This document shows, piece by piece, positions 1 through 8,045 of a stretch of DNA of 64,000 bases (position 1 is the first letter of the stretch; each line of letters starts with the position of its first letter). The stretch comes from Bacteroidales bacterium (GTDB taxonomy: Bacteria; Bacteroidota; Bacteroidia; Bacteroidales; UBA932), in contig JAKSJQ010000001.1 in NCBI GenBank assembly GCA_024402115.1, positions 1 to 64,000 on the forward strand, in the 5' to 3' direction. Under the pieces are notes generated by a model. The model made no database searches. It worked only from the letters and a program-made list of their open reading frames with translations, and was not told where the DNA came from. The translations under genes and the position numbers were made by a program.

Positions 1-272
1 GGAAGGTCCTTTACACGACCACCACGTACGAGCACGATTGAGTGCTCCTGGAGGTTGTGACCCTCGCCTGGGATGTACGCATTGACCTCTTTTGAGTTGG
101 TAAGACGTACACGTGCTACCTTACGCATTGCTGAGTTAGGCTTCTTAGGTGTAGTGGTGTACACACGCACGCAAACGCCCCTTCTCTGAGGGCAAGCATC
201 AAGAGCGCGAGACTTGCTCTTTACTTCTACAACCTCGCGTCCTTTGCGAACTAATTGCTGAATTGTTGGCAT
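1..272 (-). CDS. rpsL: 30S ribosomal protein S12 (C-terminus cut by window edge)
   Basis: S12 belongs to the decoding centre of the 30S subunit and controls translational accuracy. The reading begins [12 protein letters not shown] and contains the conserved stretches [18 protein letters not shown] and [17 protein letters not shown], which are diagnostic of S12. About 90 residues are present; the usual length is roughly 125-135, so the C-terminal third lies outside the window. It should be the first gene of a str operon (rpsG, fusA) continuing to the left. A TAnnTTTG promoter lies about 55 bp upstream, with a small hairpin in the leader. Identification is secure. Confidence 0.97.
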   Translation of the reverse strand, partial: MPTIQQLVRKGREVVEVKSKSRALDACPQRRGVCVRVYTTTPKKPNSAMRKVARVRLTNSKEVNAYIPGEGHNLQEHSIVLVRGGRVKDL

Positions 273-325
273 AAATGATTGTAAATCTTTAATTTATGTT
301 TCACTTCCCCACTTTTTGGGGGCTG

Positions 326-333
326 CAAATATA
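326..333 (-). promoter_or_regulatory. -7 box of rpsL promoter; leader hairpin follows
   Basis: The minus strand reads TATATTTG, an exact match to the Bacteroidota -7 consensus TAnnTTTG. Transcription would start near 320. The leader contains a CCCC/GGGG hairpin at 307-321 before the rpsL start at 272, which could be a regulatory site for the str operon (inference). Confidence 0.65.
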
Positions 334-364
334 CGGATAATTTTCCAAATAGCAACAAAATTAT

Positions 365-372
365 TATATTTG
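365..372 (+). promoter_or_regulatory. -7 box of methyltransferase promoter
   Basis: TATATTTG matches TAnnTTTG exactly and lies 19 bp before the ATG at 392. It is divergent from the rpsL promoter. Confidence 0.6.
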
Positions 373-391
373 TGATATAACCGCATGAATT

Positions 392-1021
392 ATGGAGCCT
401 GATTACCAATGGATTATCACGAAGGTTGACGGTAAGATCTCGTCAGTCTCGCTGGATTACGGCGGTCTCTACAAGATCGCATCGATGCTCTACGGAGTGA
501 AGCCTGGCCTCTCGAAGAAGAAGCAGATGAGCGCTGCGGCAAAGATGAGCCGCACCGCGCAGACCATCACTACCGAGAAGGTGGACCCCGACACCCTTCT
601 CAAGCTGAGCGAGACCCTCCGCTGGGAGGACCTCAAGCTCTACGGCACCGAATTCCAGCTGGGAGTGTGGAAACAACTGTTCATGCTCAACCACGCCGAG
701 GACGGAGGACAGGCCCCGGAACCGAAGCTCCTGAGTTACTCCGAGTTCGCGACCGTATGCGGGAACCGCCCGGGAATCAGGGCCGTCGCCCATGCCGTGG
801 GACTCAATCCCGTGGCCGTGCTCCTGCCATGTCACCGAATCATCCCGAAGGAGTCGCTCGACCGCATCGCGGAGATCGAGGTCGCCGCAAGAAAGACCAT
901 ATTCAAGGGTGCGGACATCTGGCTCTTCGACGCAATAGACTTCGGCGAGTATGCTCTCGGCACGAAGGTCAAGAGGTACATACTCGGACGCGAATTCTCC
1001 TACGGCTGCGCTTCTATCTGA
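392..1021 (+). CDS. methylated-DNA--protein-cysteine methyltransferase-like protein
   Basis: This protein (209 aa) has the C-terminal domain of the Ogt/MGMT family, which repairs O6-alkylguanine by transferring the alkyl group to its own cysteine. Visible motifs are FQLGVWKQL (start of the domain, about residue 88), the helix-turn-helix-like stretch around NRPGIRAVAHAVG, and the active-site PCHRIIP with its cysteine at about residue 148. The first 85 residues resemble no standard Ogt N-domain and are lysine-rich. The usual family length is 155-190 residues, so this one is slightly long. The gene overlaps the end of the convergent tolC-like gene by 8 bp. Active-site motif intact, so probably functional. 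Confidence 0.85.
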   Translation: MEPDYQWIITKVDGKISSVSLDYGGLYKIASMLYGVKPGLSKKKQMSAAAKMSRTAQTITTEKVDPDTLLKLSETLRWEDLKLYGTEFQLGVWKQLFMLNHAEDGGQAPEPKLLSYSEFATVCGNRPGIRAVAHAVGLNPVAVLLPCHRIIPKESLDRIAEIEVAARKTIFKGADIWLFDAIDFGEYALGTKVKRYILGREFSYGCASI

Positions 1022-2393
1022 TCTGATATTCGCACAGAGCCTGACGATAGGCTATGCACTGATCCACATACGAGTCTTCGCTCTGGCGGAGGCTCGTCTG
1101 CGTCTGCAGGAGCTCGGACATGGTCACCATGCCTGCAGAGAATGAGAGACGCTGACGCTCATACACGTCGCGCGCATATTCGACGGACTGCTCGGCAAGC
1201 TGGAGCTGTTCCCACGCGGTAGTGAGGTTGACCCAGAGCTGACGTGCACGAAGAAGCAGCTGAGAATCGAGATATTCCTGTTCATTGCGGGCCTTTTCGA
1301 CCTCATAGCTGAAGCGCCTTATCTTGCGCGAAGCCTTTCCCCAGTCCGAGATCGGAATCCTGACCATCGCATAGACGGCACCGTTCATCCTGCCGTCGCC
1401 CACGGTCTTACCATATCCGTACATGGCTCCGACGCCCACCTCCGGCAAAGTCTCGCCGACCGTCATCTTGCGCTGGAGGTCCTTCGCCTCCACCTGCAGG
1501 GCAAGCAGCCTGGTCTCATCCATCCTGTCTGCGAGTTCCTCCTCGGGAACATAGTATGAATCCGGAGAACGAAGGCCGCCGAGGTCGTCGTCCATCACGA
1601 TATCGTCGATGAATGGCTTTTCCGCCGTCGCCACAGCCTGGACGGTGGAATAATCTATGCCCAGGGCATTGCAGAGATCCATCTTTGCGAGCCGGGTCCC
1701 TCCCTTGAGCTGAAGCTCCGAACTCTTGAGCTCAGACACTCGCAGCTTCACCATCATCACGTCGCTGTCGGTAAGGACGCCTGCGTCCCTTGCCGCGAGT
1801 ACGTCCTTCTCGAGGGAAGCAAGCAGCATCGAAGCCTCCGCAAGAGTCTTCTTCTTTTCCTGAAGGGACACCACCAGCCAGTACTTCTGCTCGACCTGAA
1901 GATCCGTGTCACGGTGGCGCAGGCTCTGCTGAAGCTCGGCAGCCTCGATTCCGAGGGACGCGAGACGGTTGCCGTTGACTATTCGTCCGCCCGCAAAGAC
2001 AGGCTGCGTGATGGTCACGGTCGCGCCATATCCGTACTGCAGGGCCTTGTACCTGGTCGGAAGGTCATACTGAGGAGCCAGCTCATCCACATAGTTGCTG
2101 ATGTTCCAGGCATTGTCGGACTTTCCGAGAATGTCCGTAACGCCCAGGTCGATGAAAGGATGGAGCGCATGGAAGGCCATGGCCGTAGCCGAGACGCTAG
2201 GGAAATACTCTGCGAGCGCCTCCTGCTTCTGGGCACGTGCGGCAAGCACATCCAACGCGGCGTTGCGCTCGTACGGATCGTTCTTGCGCGCGAGCTCCTT
2301 GCACTCCGGCAGGGTGAGCACCCTTTCCTGAGCATGGGCCGATGCTCCGGCAATCAGCAATGCCGCTATGATATATATGGTCTTTACTTTCAT
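1014..2393 (-). CDS. TolC-family outer membrane efflux protein
   Basis: This is the outer-membrane channel of a tripartite efflux pump. The start at 2393 gives a clear signal peptide (MKVKTIYIIAALLIAGASAHA) and overlaps the stop of the pump gene as ATGA; a longer upstream reading is disfavoured. The mature part shows the duplicated TolC pattern: an alanine/glutamate/leucine-rich helical half, a beta segment (YGYGATVTITQPVFAGGR), and a second half ending in helices with FSAGMVTMSELLQTQTSLRQSE. Length is 459 aa, typical of the family. It is last in the four-gene efflux operon 7161-1014 and is translationally coupled to the RND pump. Confidence 0.92.
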   Translation of the reverse strand: MKVKTIYIIAALLIAGASAHAQERVLTLPECKELARKNDPYERNAALDVLAARAQKQEALAEYFPSVSATAMAFHALHPFIDLGVTDILGKSDNAWNISNYVDELAPQYDLPTRYKALQYGYGATVTITQPVFAGGRIVNGNRLASLGIEAAELQQSLRHRDTDLQVEQKYWLVVSLQEKKKTLAEASMLLASLEKDVLAARDAGVLTDSDVMMVKLRVSELKSSELQLKGGTRLAKMDLCNALGIDYSTVQAVATAEKPFIDDIVMDDDLGGLRSPDSYYVPEEELADRMDETRLLALQVEAKDLQRKMTVGETLPEVGVGAMYGYGKTVGDGRMNGAVYAMVRIPISDWGKASRKIRRFSYEVEKARNEQEYLDSQLLLRARQLWVNLTTAWEQLQLAEQSVEYARDVYERQRLSFSAGMVTMSELLQTQTSLRQSEDSYVDQCIAYRQALCEYQIR

Positions 2394-5300
2394 TTCTTGT
2401 CCGCGTTCTTGAATAGCTGCCAATACGAGATAGGCATGATGAGCACGATGAGGAAGATCGAGAGCAGGGTTCCGAAGCATATCACGATACCCATAGGCAT
2501 CCAGAGGAAATCGCCGCTGAGTATCATCGGAAGCACTCCGAGCGCGGTTGTGCACGAGGTGAGGAAGATAGGACGCATACGCCTCTTGCCCGCCTCCATC
2601 GCCGCAGTCCTGACGTCCTTGCCGTGCTTGAACCTCTCATCCTCCGCATACTCGAACATGAGGATACCGTTCCTGACGATGATGCCCACGAGGCTCACGA
2701 GTCCGAGCACCGCCGTGATGGTGAAGTCCATGCCGAAGATCCACAGTCCGAAGAAGGCACCGAAGAGACAGAGCATGCTCATCGAGAGAGTCAGCACCGC
2801 GAGGGAAGCCTTCTTGAAGTGGAAGAGCAGGAAGATGAAGAGCACCATGACGGCTGCGAAGAAGGACCATGCGATCTCCGGGAAGACCTGATCGTTGGCA
2901 GCGGAAAGTCCTCCGAAGCTGACCTGGACGTCGTCCCCGAATTCAGGACGAAGCTCCGTGTCGATGAACTTCTTGATCTTCTTCATAGCCACAGGCTGGC
3001 TCTGGCCCGTCCTCATGTCCGCATACACGCTCACGGCCTCGCGGCCTGCCATGTGGTCAAGCTCAGTGAGCGACCAGTCCGGAGAAACGTACGCAACCTG
3101 CCTGAGCGGCACCGTGACTCCAGGGACGGAGGTTGCCACCATCTGGTTCTCCACAGTCTCGTAGTTCATTCTGCCGTCGATGCCTTCGCTGTAGAGATTG
3201 ACTGGGACCTGCCTGTCACCCTCCCAGAGGGTAGAGATAGTCTGGCCGTTGAAGGTGCCGGCAAGGGACATGGCGAGCATGGTCTTGTTCACGCCGAGCC
3301 TCGTCGCCTCATCGGCATTGAGGGTGATATTGACCGAGCTCTGGTAGTTGTCGCAGTTGCTGTGTATCCACTTCAGCTCATCGTCGAGCGAGTACATATA
3401 TCTCTTGAGCTTCTCCGCCGCAGGGAGCAGGGCATTCCTGTCGTCGCCTGAGAAAGTGACCACGATCGCCGCCTCCGCACCGTTGTAGTCCATCTGCTTG
3501 TAGCGTATCACGGCCTCCGGGAAGATGTGCTCATAGTTCTTCTCATATTCGCGCAGAATCTCTTCCGTCGCCCTGGTCGAAGTCGTGTTCACGAGCATCT
3601 GAGCCACGCCCGGTCCAGGAAGCTTAGGCGGATAGGTCGCGGTGAATCGAGGTGCGCTGGTGCCTATGAAGGAAGTCACCGAAGTCACTCTCTTGTCCTT
3701 CAGGAGCATGTTCTGGAGCGAGTCTACATAGTGCTTGGTCTTGTCTATCGTCTGTCCGGTCTCTATCTCCATCTCGACCACGAAGAAGTCGCGCGCCGCA
3801 TCCGGCATCATCTGGATATTGGTCTGGCTGAACATCACGAGTCCGAGCACCACCGCTGTAAGACCGCAGACCAAGGTGAGCAAAGGGCGCCTGAAGCACC
3901 ATTCCTGGACAGTCTCGTAGAACCTCTGGATAAAGTCGAAGAACCTGTCCTGAGCCCTTGTCACCAGACTCTTCTTCCTGCCGGAATCGAGAGGCTGCAT
4001 CCACTTTATCTCCATCGACGGCACGACGCTGACCGCGAAGAAAAGGGACATCATCAGCGATATCGTGATCACGATAGGGAAGAGCTTCACGAAGTCGCCG
4101 AGGTAGCCGGTGATGATCATGGTCATAGGGTAGAACATCGCGCAGATGGCCGCGGTAGCGATGAAGGTCGGCATGAAGAGCTCCTTCGCGCTGGCGCATG
4201 CTGCCTCGAGCGGCGAGAGTCCTCGTCCGAGCTTGTCCATGTATCCGTCTATGGTGATGATCGAGTCGTCCACTATCATTCCCAGACAGACTATCAGCGC
4301 GGCGAGGGTCACCGTGTTCATGTCTATCTTGAAAAAGTACATGCATGCCAGGGCCACCGCGGTGCAGACCGGAACTCCCGAGCTGGCGATGAGCGCCGAG
4401 CGTATAGGGAAGAGCAGCACCATCACGAGAACCACGACGAGCATGGAGATCAGCAGGTCGCGCAGGAAGGAGAACACGGACTTGGCAACCACCTTCGGCT
4501 GGTCGGTGACGCGGGTGATGGTCACGCTGTCTGGCATGCCGGACTCGAAGTCAGAGAGCACCTTGTCCACCTCCTGTCCGAAGGCAACGATATTGTTGTC
4601 CGGACGCATCTCGACCGAAAGGATGAGGCAGCTGTGGCCGTCGTATGAAACGAAGTTCTCCGGCGACTGGTACCTCCTTTCTATTGTGGCGATATCCTTG
4701 AGTCGGACGACGTTGCCTTCCGGGTCCGAGTAAACTATCTTCTCTGCCACTTCCCTCTCGCTGCCGACGCCGCCGAGGATGTGGATAGGCGCACTGACAT
4801 AGTCGGTATTGAAGGTACCCGAAGGAATCGAAAGGGTCGCCGTCTGATAACCCAGGAGTATGGTGGTCGGGTCTATTCCATAAGAAGAGATCTTCTCCCT
4901 GTCGAGGGTGACCGCGATCTCCTCGTTCTGACCGCCCACGACGGAAACCTTCGCGAGGTCAGGAATCTGGCGCAGCTTCACGCAAAGCTCGTCCGCATAG
5001 TCCTGGAGCTCGGTATAGCCCTTGTCCGAAGACTCGAGGGCGATCAGGAGCGAACTGATTGCGCTGAAATCATCCATGACAGCGACAGCGAGCACTCCCG
5101 TCGGAAGGGTCAGCTTACGGGTCTGGAGCCCGAGCTTGATCTTGGACCACACCTCGTCCTTCTTGGACTGCTTGCAGGTGAGGTCGACGTAGATGTAGCA
5201 AATTCCGTCCTTTGAGACGGACTTGGTAGTCGCCCTGTCGACTTCCTTGTAGGAGAAGAGCGTCTCCTCGAGCGGCTTTGTGAGCTGCTCCTCAACCTCC

Positions 5301-5500
5301 TCTGCAGTCGCTCCCGGATAGATTCCGGCGACGAGTCCCTGCTTGATCTGGAAGGTCGGAAACTCATCCTTGTTCATATATTTCAGGCCCGCGATACCGG
5401 CAATGACCAGAGCGAAGACGGCCAGGTAGACCACCTTCTTCTCCGAGATGGCCCATTCGACCCAGCTCGCGATACCTGAGAACTTTTTCTTCAATGCCAT
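2390..5500 (-). CDS. RND-family efflux transporter permease (AcrB/MexB type)
   Basis: This is an inner-membrane proton-driven pump of 1036 aa, the usual length for the HAE-1/AcrB class. It starts with a cytoplasmic helix and a membrane span, then the periplasmic porter segment (EFPTFQIKQGLVAGIYPGA). It shows the paired proton-relay aspartates in TM4 (GMIVDDSI), a second set of periplasmic loops, and a C-terminal membrane block (GLVSLVGIIVRNGILMFEY). The start overlaps the adaptor stop as TAATG. Substrate cannot be told from sequence; the two-aspartate TM4 favours drug, bile or organic solute export over heavy metals. Confidence 0.93.
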   Translation of the reverse strand: MALKKKFSGIASWVEWAISEKKVVYLAVFALVIAGIAGLKYMNKDEFPTFQIKQGLVAGIYPGATAEEVEEQLTKPLEETLFSYKEVDRATTKSVSKDGICYIYVDLTCKQSKKDEVWSKIKLGLQTRKLTLPTGVLAVAVMDDFSAISSLLIALESSDKGYTELQDYADELCVKLRQIPDLAKVSVVGGQNEEIAVTLDREKISSYGIDPTTILLGYQTATLSIPSGTFNTDYVSAPIHILGGVGSEREVAEKIVYSDPEGNVVRLKDIATIERRYQSPENFVSYDGHSCLILSVEMRPDNNIVAFGQEVDKVLSDFESGMPDSVTITRVTDQPKVVAKSVFSFLRDLLISMLVVVLVMVLLFPIRSALIASSGVPVCTAVALACMYFFKIDMNTVTLAALIVCLGMIVDDSIITIDGYMDKLGRGLSPLEAACASAKELFMPTFIATAAICAMFYPMTMIITGYLGDFVKLFPIVITISLMMSLFFAVSVVPSMEIKWMQPLDSGRKKSLVTRAQDRFFDFIQRFYETVQEWCFRRPLLTLVCGLTAVVLGLVMFSQTNIQMMPDAARDFFVVEMEIETGQTIDKTKHYVDSLQNMLLKDKRVTSVTSFIGTSAPRFTATYPPKLPGPGVAQMLVNTTSTRATEEILREYEKNYEHIFPEAVIRYKQMDYNGAEAAIVVTFSGDDRNALLPAAEKLKRYMYSLDDELKWIHSNCDNYQSSVNITLNADEATRLGVNKTMLAMSLAGTFNGQTISTLWEGDRQVPVNLYSEGIDGRMNYETVENQMVATSVPGVTVPLRQVAYVSPDWSLTELDHMAGREAVSVYADMRTGQSQPVAMKKIKKFIDTELRPEFGDDVQVSFGGLSAANDQVFPEIAWSFFAAVMVLFIFLLFHFKKASLAVLTLSMSMLCLFGAFFGLWIFGMDFTITAVLGLVSLVGIIVRNGILMFEYAEDERFKHGKDVRTAAMEAGKRRMRPIFLTSCTTALGVLPMILSGDFLWMPMGIVICFGTLLSIFLIVLIMPISYWQLFKNADKK

Positions 5501-6570
5501 TATTCGATGGTCTTTACCGCCATTCCGGTCGAAACCTTGCGGGCGCCCTCGACTATCACGCCGACACCCTCAGGAAGACCTTCCGAAACGATGATTCCGT
5601 CGCCGCTGTATCCGCCGACGACGATATGGTTCTTATCTACAATTCCGTCCTTCACGGTCCACACGTAACGGCCCTCCATGTCGGTCATCACTGCGGTGGA
5701 AGGAATCACGATGCCGCTGCCGGCCTCAGACTCAATGTATACCTTGCACACCATTCCCGGCATGAGCCCGCGTGCGTCCGAGAGCGAGCCAAGCGTACAG
5801 TCGTAGCTGTGAGAAAGGCGGGATGCGACGACTCCCTTGTTCACGACTCGTGCGCTGATGGTCCTGTCGAGAGCGGGAACGACGACGGTCGCCACGTCAC
5901 CACGGCCCACCTTTCCGAACTCGTTCTCCGGCAGCGGGAAGTGAATCTCCGTCGAATTCACGTCCACGATGCGCGCGATGGCCTCGGCGATGGTGACGTC
6001 GACACCGTTATGGACAGGGACGCTCTCCACGACTCCCGCAAACGGAGCCTTGACCGTACAGTCCTCGAGAGACTTCGCCGCTGCCTTCACCGCAGCCTCC
6101 GCCTTCTCAAGATTGGTCCTCATCTCGACCATCTTCACCTCCGACACGCTACCCGCGTCGAAGAGCTTCTGCAGGCGATCCATTCCGTCCTTCGCCTGAT
6201 CGTAGGTCGCACGAGCCATCTCGTACGTGCTCCTCAGGGTCTGAGACTCCACCTTCGCGATAGGCTGACCCAATGCTACAGACTGACCTTCACGCACATT
6301 GAGTTCGGTGAGAGTTCCGGAAGCCGGGCTGACGATCAGCACTGACTTCGATGCCTCGACCGTACCGACATACGAGCTGGTACCTATATTCTCCGAGCTG
6401 CCGACGTTTATTACCTTCACGGTAATCGGCTCGGCCTTGCTTTCCTTCCTGATCTTCTCGGTAACCTTCTCCTGGGTGGAGCTGAACCACTCGCACGAGC
6501 TGGTCGAGACAAGAGTCAGGGACATTGCCGCAGCAAAGGCCGCCTTTCGTAGCTGATTCTTTCCTGCCAT
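5500..6570 (-). CDS. RND efflux periplasmic adaptor (membrane fusion protein), lipoprotein
   Basis: This is the adaptor linking pump and TolC channel. The N-terminus is a lipoprotein signal with lipobox STSSC (lipidated Cys26). Then come the barrel-sandwich/lipoyl half (VGTVEASKSVLIVSPASGTL), a helical hairpin (about residues 110-165, ending DCTVKAPFAG), the second lipoyl half (APFAGVVESVPVHNGVDV), a beta-barrel and a membrane-proximal domain (PSTAVMTDMEGRYVWTV). The length of 356 aa is standard. It is only 3 bp from the upstream lipoprotein gene and overlaps the pump gene by 1 bp, so the four genes are almost certainly one operon. Confidence 0.92.
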   Translation of the reverse strand: MAGKNQLRKAAFAAAMSLTLVSTSSCEWFSSTQEKVTEKIRKESKAEPITVKVINVGSSENIGTSSYVGTVEASKSVLIVSPASGTLTELNVREGQSVALGQPIAKVESQTLRSTYEMARATYDQAKDGMDRLQKLFDAGSVSEVKMVEMRTNLEKAEAAVKAAAKSLEDCTVKAPFAGVVESVPVHNGVDVTIAEAIARIVDVNSTEIHFPLPENEFGKVGRGDVATVVVPALDRTISARVVNKGVVASRLSHSYDCTLGSLSDARGLMPGMVCKVYIESEAGSGIVIPSTAVMTDMEGRYVWTVKDGIVDKNHIVVGGYSGDGIIVSEGLPEGVGVIVEGARKVSTGMAVKTIE

Positions 6571-6573
6571 GTC

Positions 6574-7161
6574 CTATTCGTTCATCTTTGCGCGGCACAC
6601 GATGTCGCTGTCAATAATATGGTAGAGCCTGTCATTGGCCCAGAAATCTCCCTTGTAGTCGAGTTCGAAGAGGATGATGTTCTCATATTTCTCTCCGCGG
6701 CCCTCGATGCTGACCTCGGTGCTGACCGGTCTCACTCCGAATTCCTCGTCCACTCCGCCCACGCCAGGAGCATAGACGGAAAGATGCCTGCTCGTCGGAT
6801 CGAGCGTTAGTTCCTTGTCCTTTACGCTGGCATAGTAGACGAGCATGTCCCCGCCGAGAACGTTCATGGTGACGACTATCCTGCCGTCCTTCGAATCCAC
6901 GACGGTCACGTCCATCTGGCCGGCCTCGCTGCCCAAGGCCAGGGTCATAGGCTCAGAATGCTCTGTCACGACCGTATCGATCGCTCCTTCCCTGAAACGA
7001 TAGGTAGTATCATAGATGTACTCCGCGTCACGGACGACGGTGAGAGTTCCGCTGGTCTTGAAGGAGTAGTTTCCCTTGAATCTGTCGCTGCCCTGCTTCT
7101 CGCATGAGGCAAAGAAGACGATGGCAATCACTGCCATCACTATATTCCTGAACTGTTTCAT
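6574..7161 (-). CDS. hypothetical lipoprotein, first gene of the efflux operon
   Basis: A 195-aa protein with a lipoprotein signal: MKQFRNIVMAVIAIVFFASC, predicted lipidated Cys20. The start at 7161 was chosen because AAGGA stands just before it and because it gives a clean signal peptide. The rest is rich in beta-strand patterns (KGNYSFKTSGTLTVVRD, GRIVVTMNVLGGDMLVYYASV) and has no motif I recognise; a lipocalin-like or beta-sandwich fold is possible. It leads the operon followed by adaptor, pump and TolC, so an accessory or envelope-stress role is plausible but unproven. Confidence 0.75.
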   Translation of the reverse strand: MKQFRNIVMAVIAIVFFASCEKQGSDRFKGNYSFKTSGTLTVVRDAEYIYDTTYRFREGAIDTVVTEHSEPMTLALGSEAGQMDVTVVDSKDGRIVVTMNVLGGDMLVYYASVKDKELTLDPTSRHLSVYAPGVGGVDEEFGVRPVSTEVSIEGRGEKYENIILFELDYKGDFWANDRLYHIIDSDIVCRAKMNE

Positions 7162-7197
7162 AATCCTTGTTTTCTGAAGCCCGCCATGCCACAAAAA

Positions 7198-7235
7198 TCA
7201 GGCTACTTTGCATAATTTCCTGCAAGGTAGCCTGA
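7198..7235 (-). terminator. rho-independent terminator of the AGE-like gene
   Basis: The arms TCAGGCTAC and GTAGCCTGA (with inner TTGCA/TGCAA) flank an 8-nt loop. On the minus strand the stem is followed by a T-run. It separates the AGE-like gene from the efflux operon. Confidence 0.8.
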
Positions 7236-7290
7236 AAAATCGACTTTATGTAAAACTTGCCGGCAGATGCGACAAGAACAATGTCATAAA

Positions 7291-7884
7291 TTATTTGCCG
7301 AGACTGTCGAGGAGACGGTCGATAGAACCACGGAGGCGTGGATTCTGCCATACTCGGTAGAGATTGGTATAAGGCTCGAGGAGAGAAGCCTTGAAGAGCT
7401 TGGTCCAAGCTGTGGTCTTCACGTCGGTAGCAGGAGTCCAGTCGCGGTTGAGGACGTCGACGTACTTGCCTGTGTCAGGGTTCTTGAACACCTTCTCTAC
7501 GAGCTCGTAGAGGTTCTGCGCATGACGGAGAGCACTCTCGTCGTTGGTAGCAAGAACATACTCGCTGATAGCGTTGATGGCAGCTGCCTGAGCATACACG
7601 AGCTTGATGGTGTCAAGACGCTCGCCGTTTGAGTCGAGTGACCAGTATACTCCACCATACTTGTGGTCCATGAAATTGTTGATGAGATAGTCCTTCGCCT
7701 CGGTGGCAGCTATAAGGAATTCATCCTTCTTAGTGATTCTGTAAGCCTCTGAGAGTTCACGGAGAACTCGTGCGTTGAGGATGATGCCCTTAGGTGCTGC
7801 ATTGAGTTTGTCCTTCCAGATCGCCAGGGTACCAGTGGTGGCATCCTGGATATCGATGGAGAAAGCGTCGATTCTCTCTGTCAT
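7291..7884 (-). CDS. half-length AGE (N-acylglucosamine/cellobiose 2-epimerase) family protein
   Basis: Full members of this family are (alpha/alpha)6-barrel sugar epimerases of about 400 residues. This protein has 197. It keeps family signatures IILNARVL (about 34-41), SEAYR, FMDHKYGGVYWSLDSNGERLDTIK (71-94), YAQAAAINAISEY and LLEPYTNLYRVW (168-179). The C-terminal half is absent, and where active epimerases have a histidine motif of the NTHLHxLEAYTNL type it reads TAWTKLFKASLLEPYTNL, with no histidine. A terminator follows within 60 bp, so it seems a finished gene rather than a recent frameshift. It is probably catalytically inactive or a scaffold protein; function unknown. Confidence 0.75.
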   Translation of the reverse strand: MTERIDAFSIDIQDATTGTLAIWKDKLNAAPKGIILNARVLRELSEAYRITKKDEFLIAATEAKDYLINNFMDHKYGGVYWSLDSNGERLDTIKLVYAQAAAINAISEYVLATNDESALRHAQNLYELVEKVFKNPDTGKYVDVLNRDWTPATDVKTTAWTKLFKASLLEPYTNLYRVWQNPRLRGSIDRLLDSLGK

Positions 7885-7985
7885 ATTGATACGGTTTTTG
7901 TGGTTTTATGTTCTAGTGTCTGGCCTTCGGAAACTAGGCCGATATAAAGATAGCAAGTTTTTTCGACAATCCCTACAATAAGTAC

Positions 7986-8022
7986 AAAAAAAGCGGGACG
8001 GCTGCATAATGCACCCGTCCCG
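7986..8022 (-). terminator. rho-independent terminator of aspS
   Basis: The arms GCGGGACGG (7993-8001) and CCGTCCCGC (8014-8022), with inner TGC/GCA, are followed on the minus strand by a T-run (7992-7986). Confidence 0.85.
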
Positions 8023-8045
8023 CGTATACTGTCGAACCCTTTGTC

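Noticed and set aside
2231..2240. Further parS-like CACGTG sites elsewhere (for example near 2231, 27044 and 42815)
   Set aside because: They share only the central CACGTG or part of it and lack the GTTCC/GGAAC arms.
3527..4648. 373-codon plus-strand open frame inside the RND pump gene
   Set aside because: It is the antisense of a gene with clear AcrB motifs; its His/Arg/Glu-rich composition is typical of a shadow frame in GC-rich DNA.
7254..7266. Second copy of the 22.2-kb repeat element near 7254
   Set aside because: Only ACTTGCCGGCA (11 bp) matches; the rest of the arm and the hairpins are absent.
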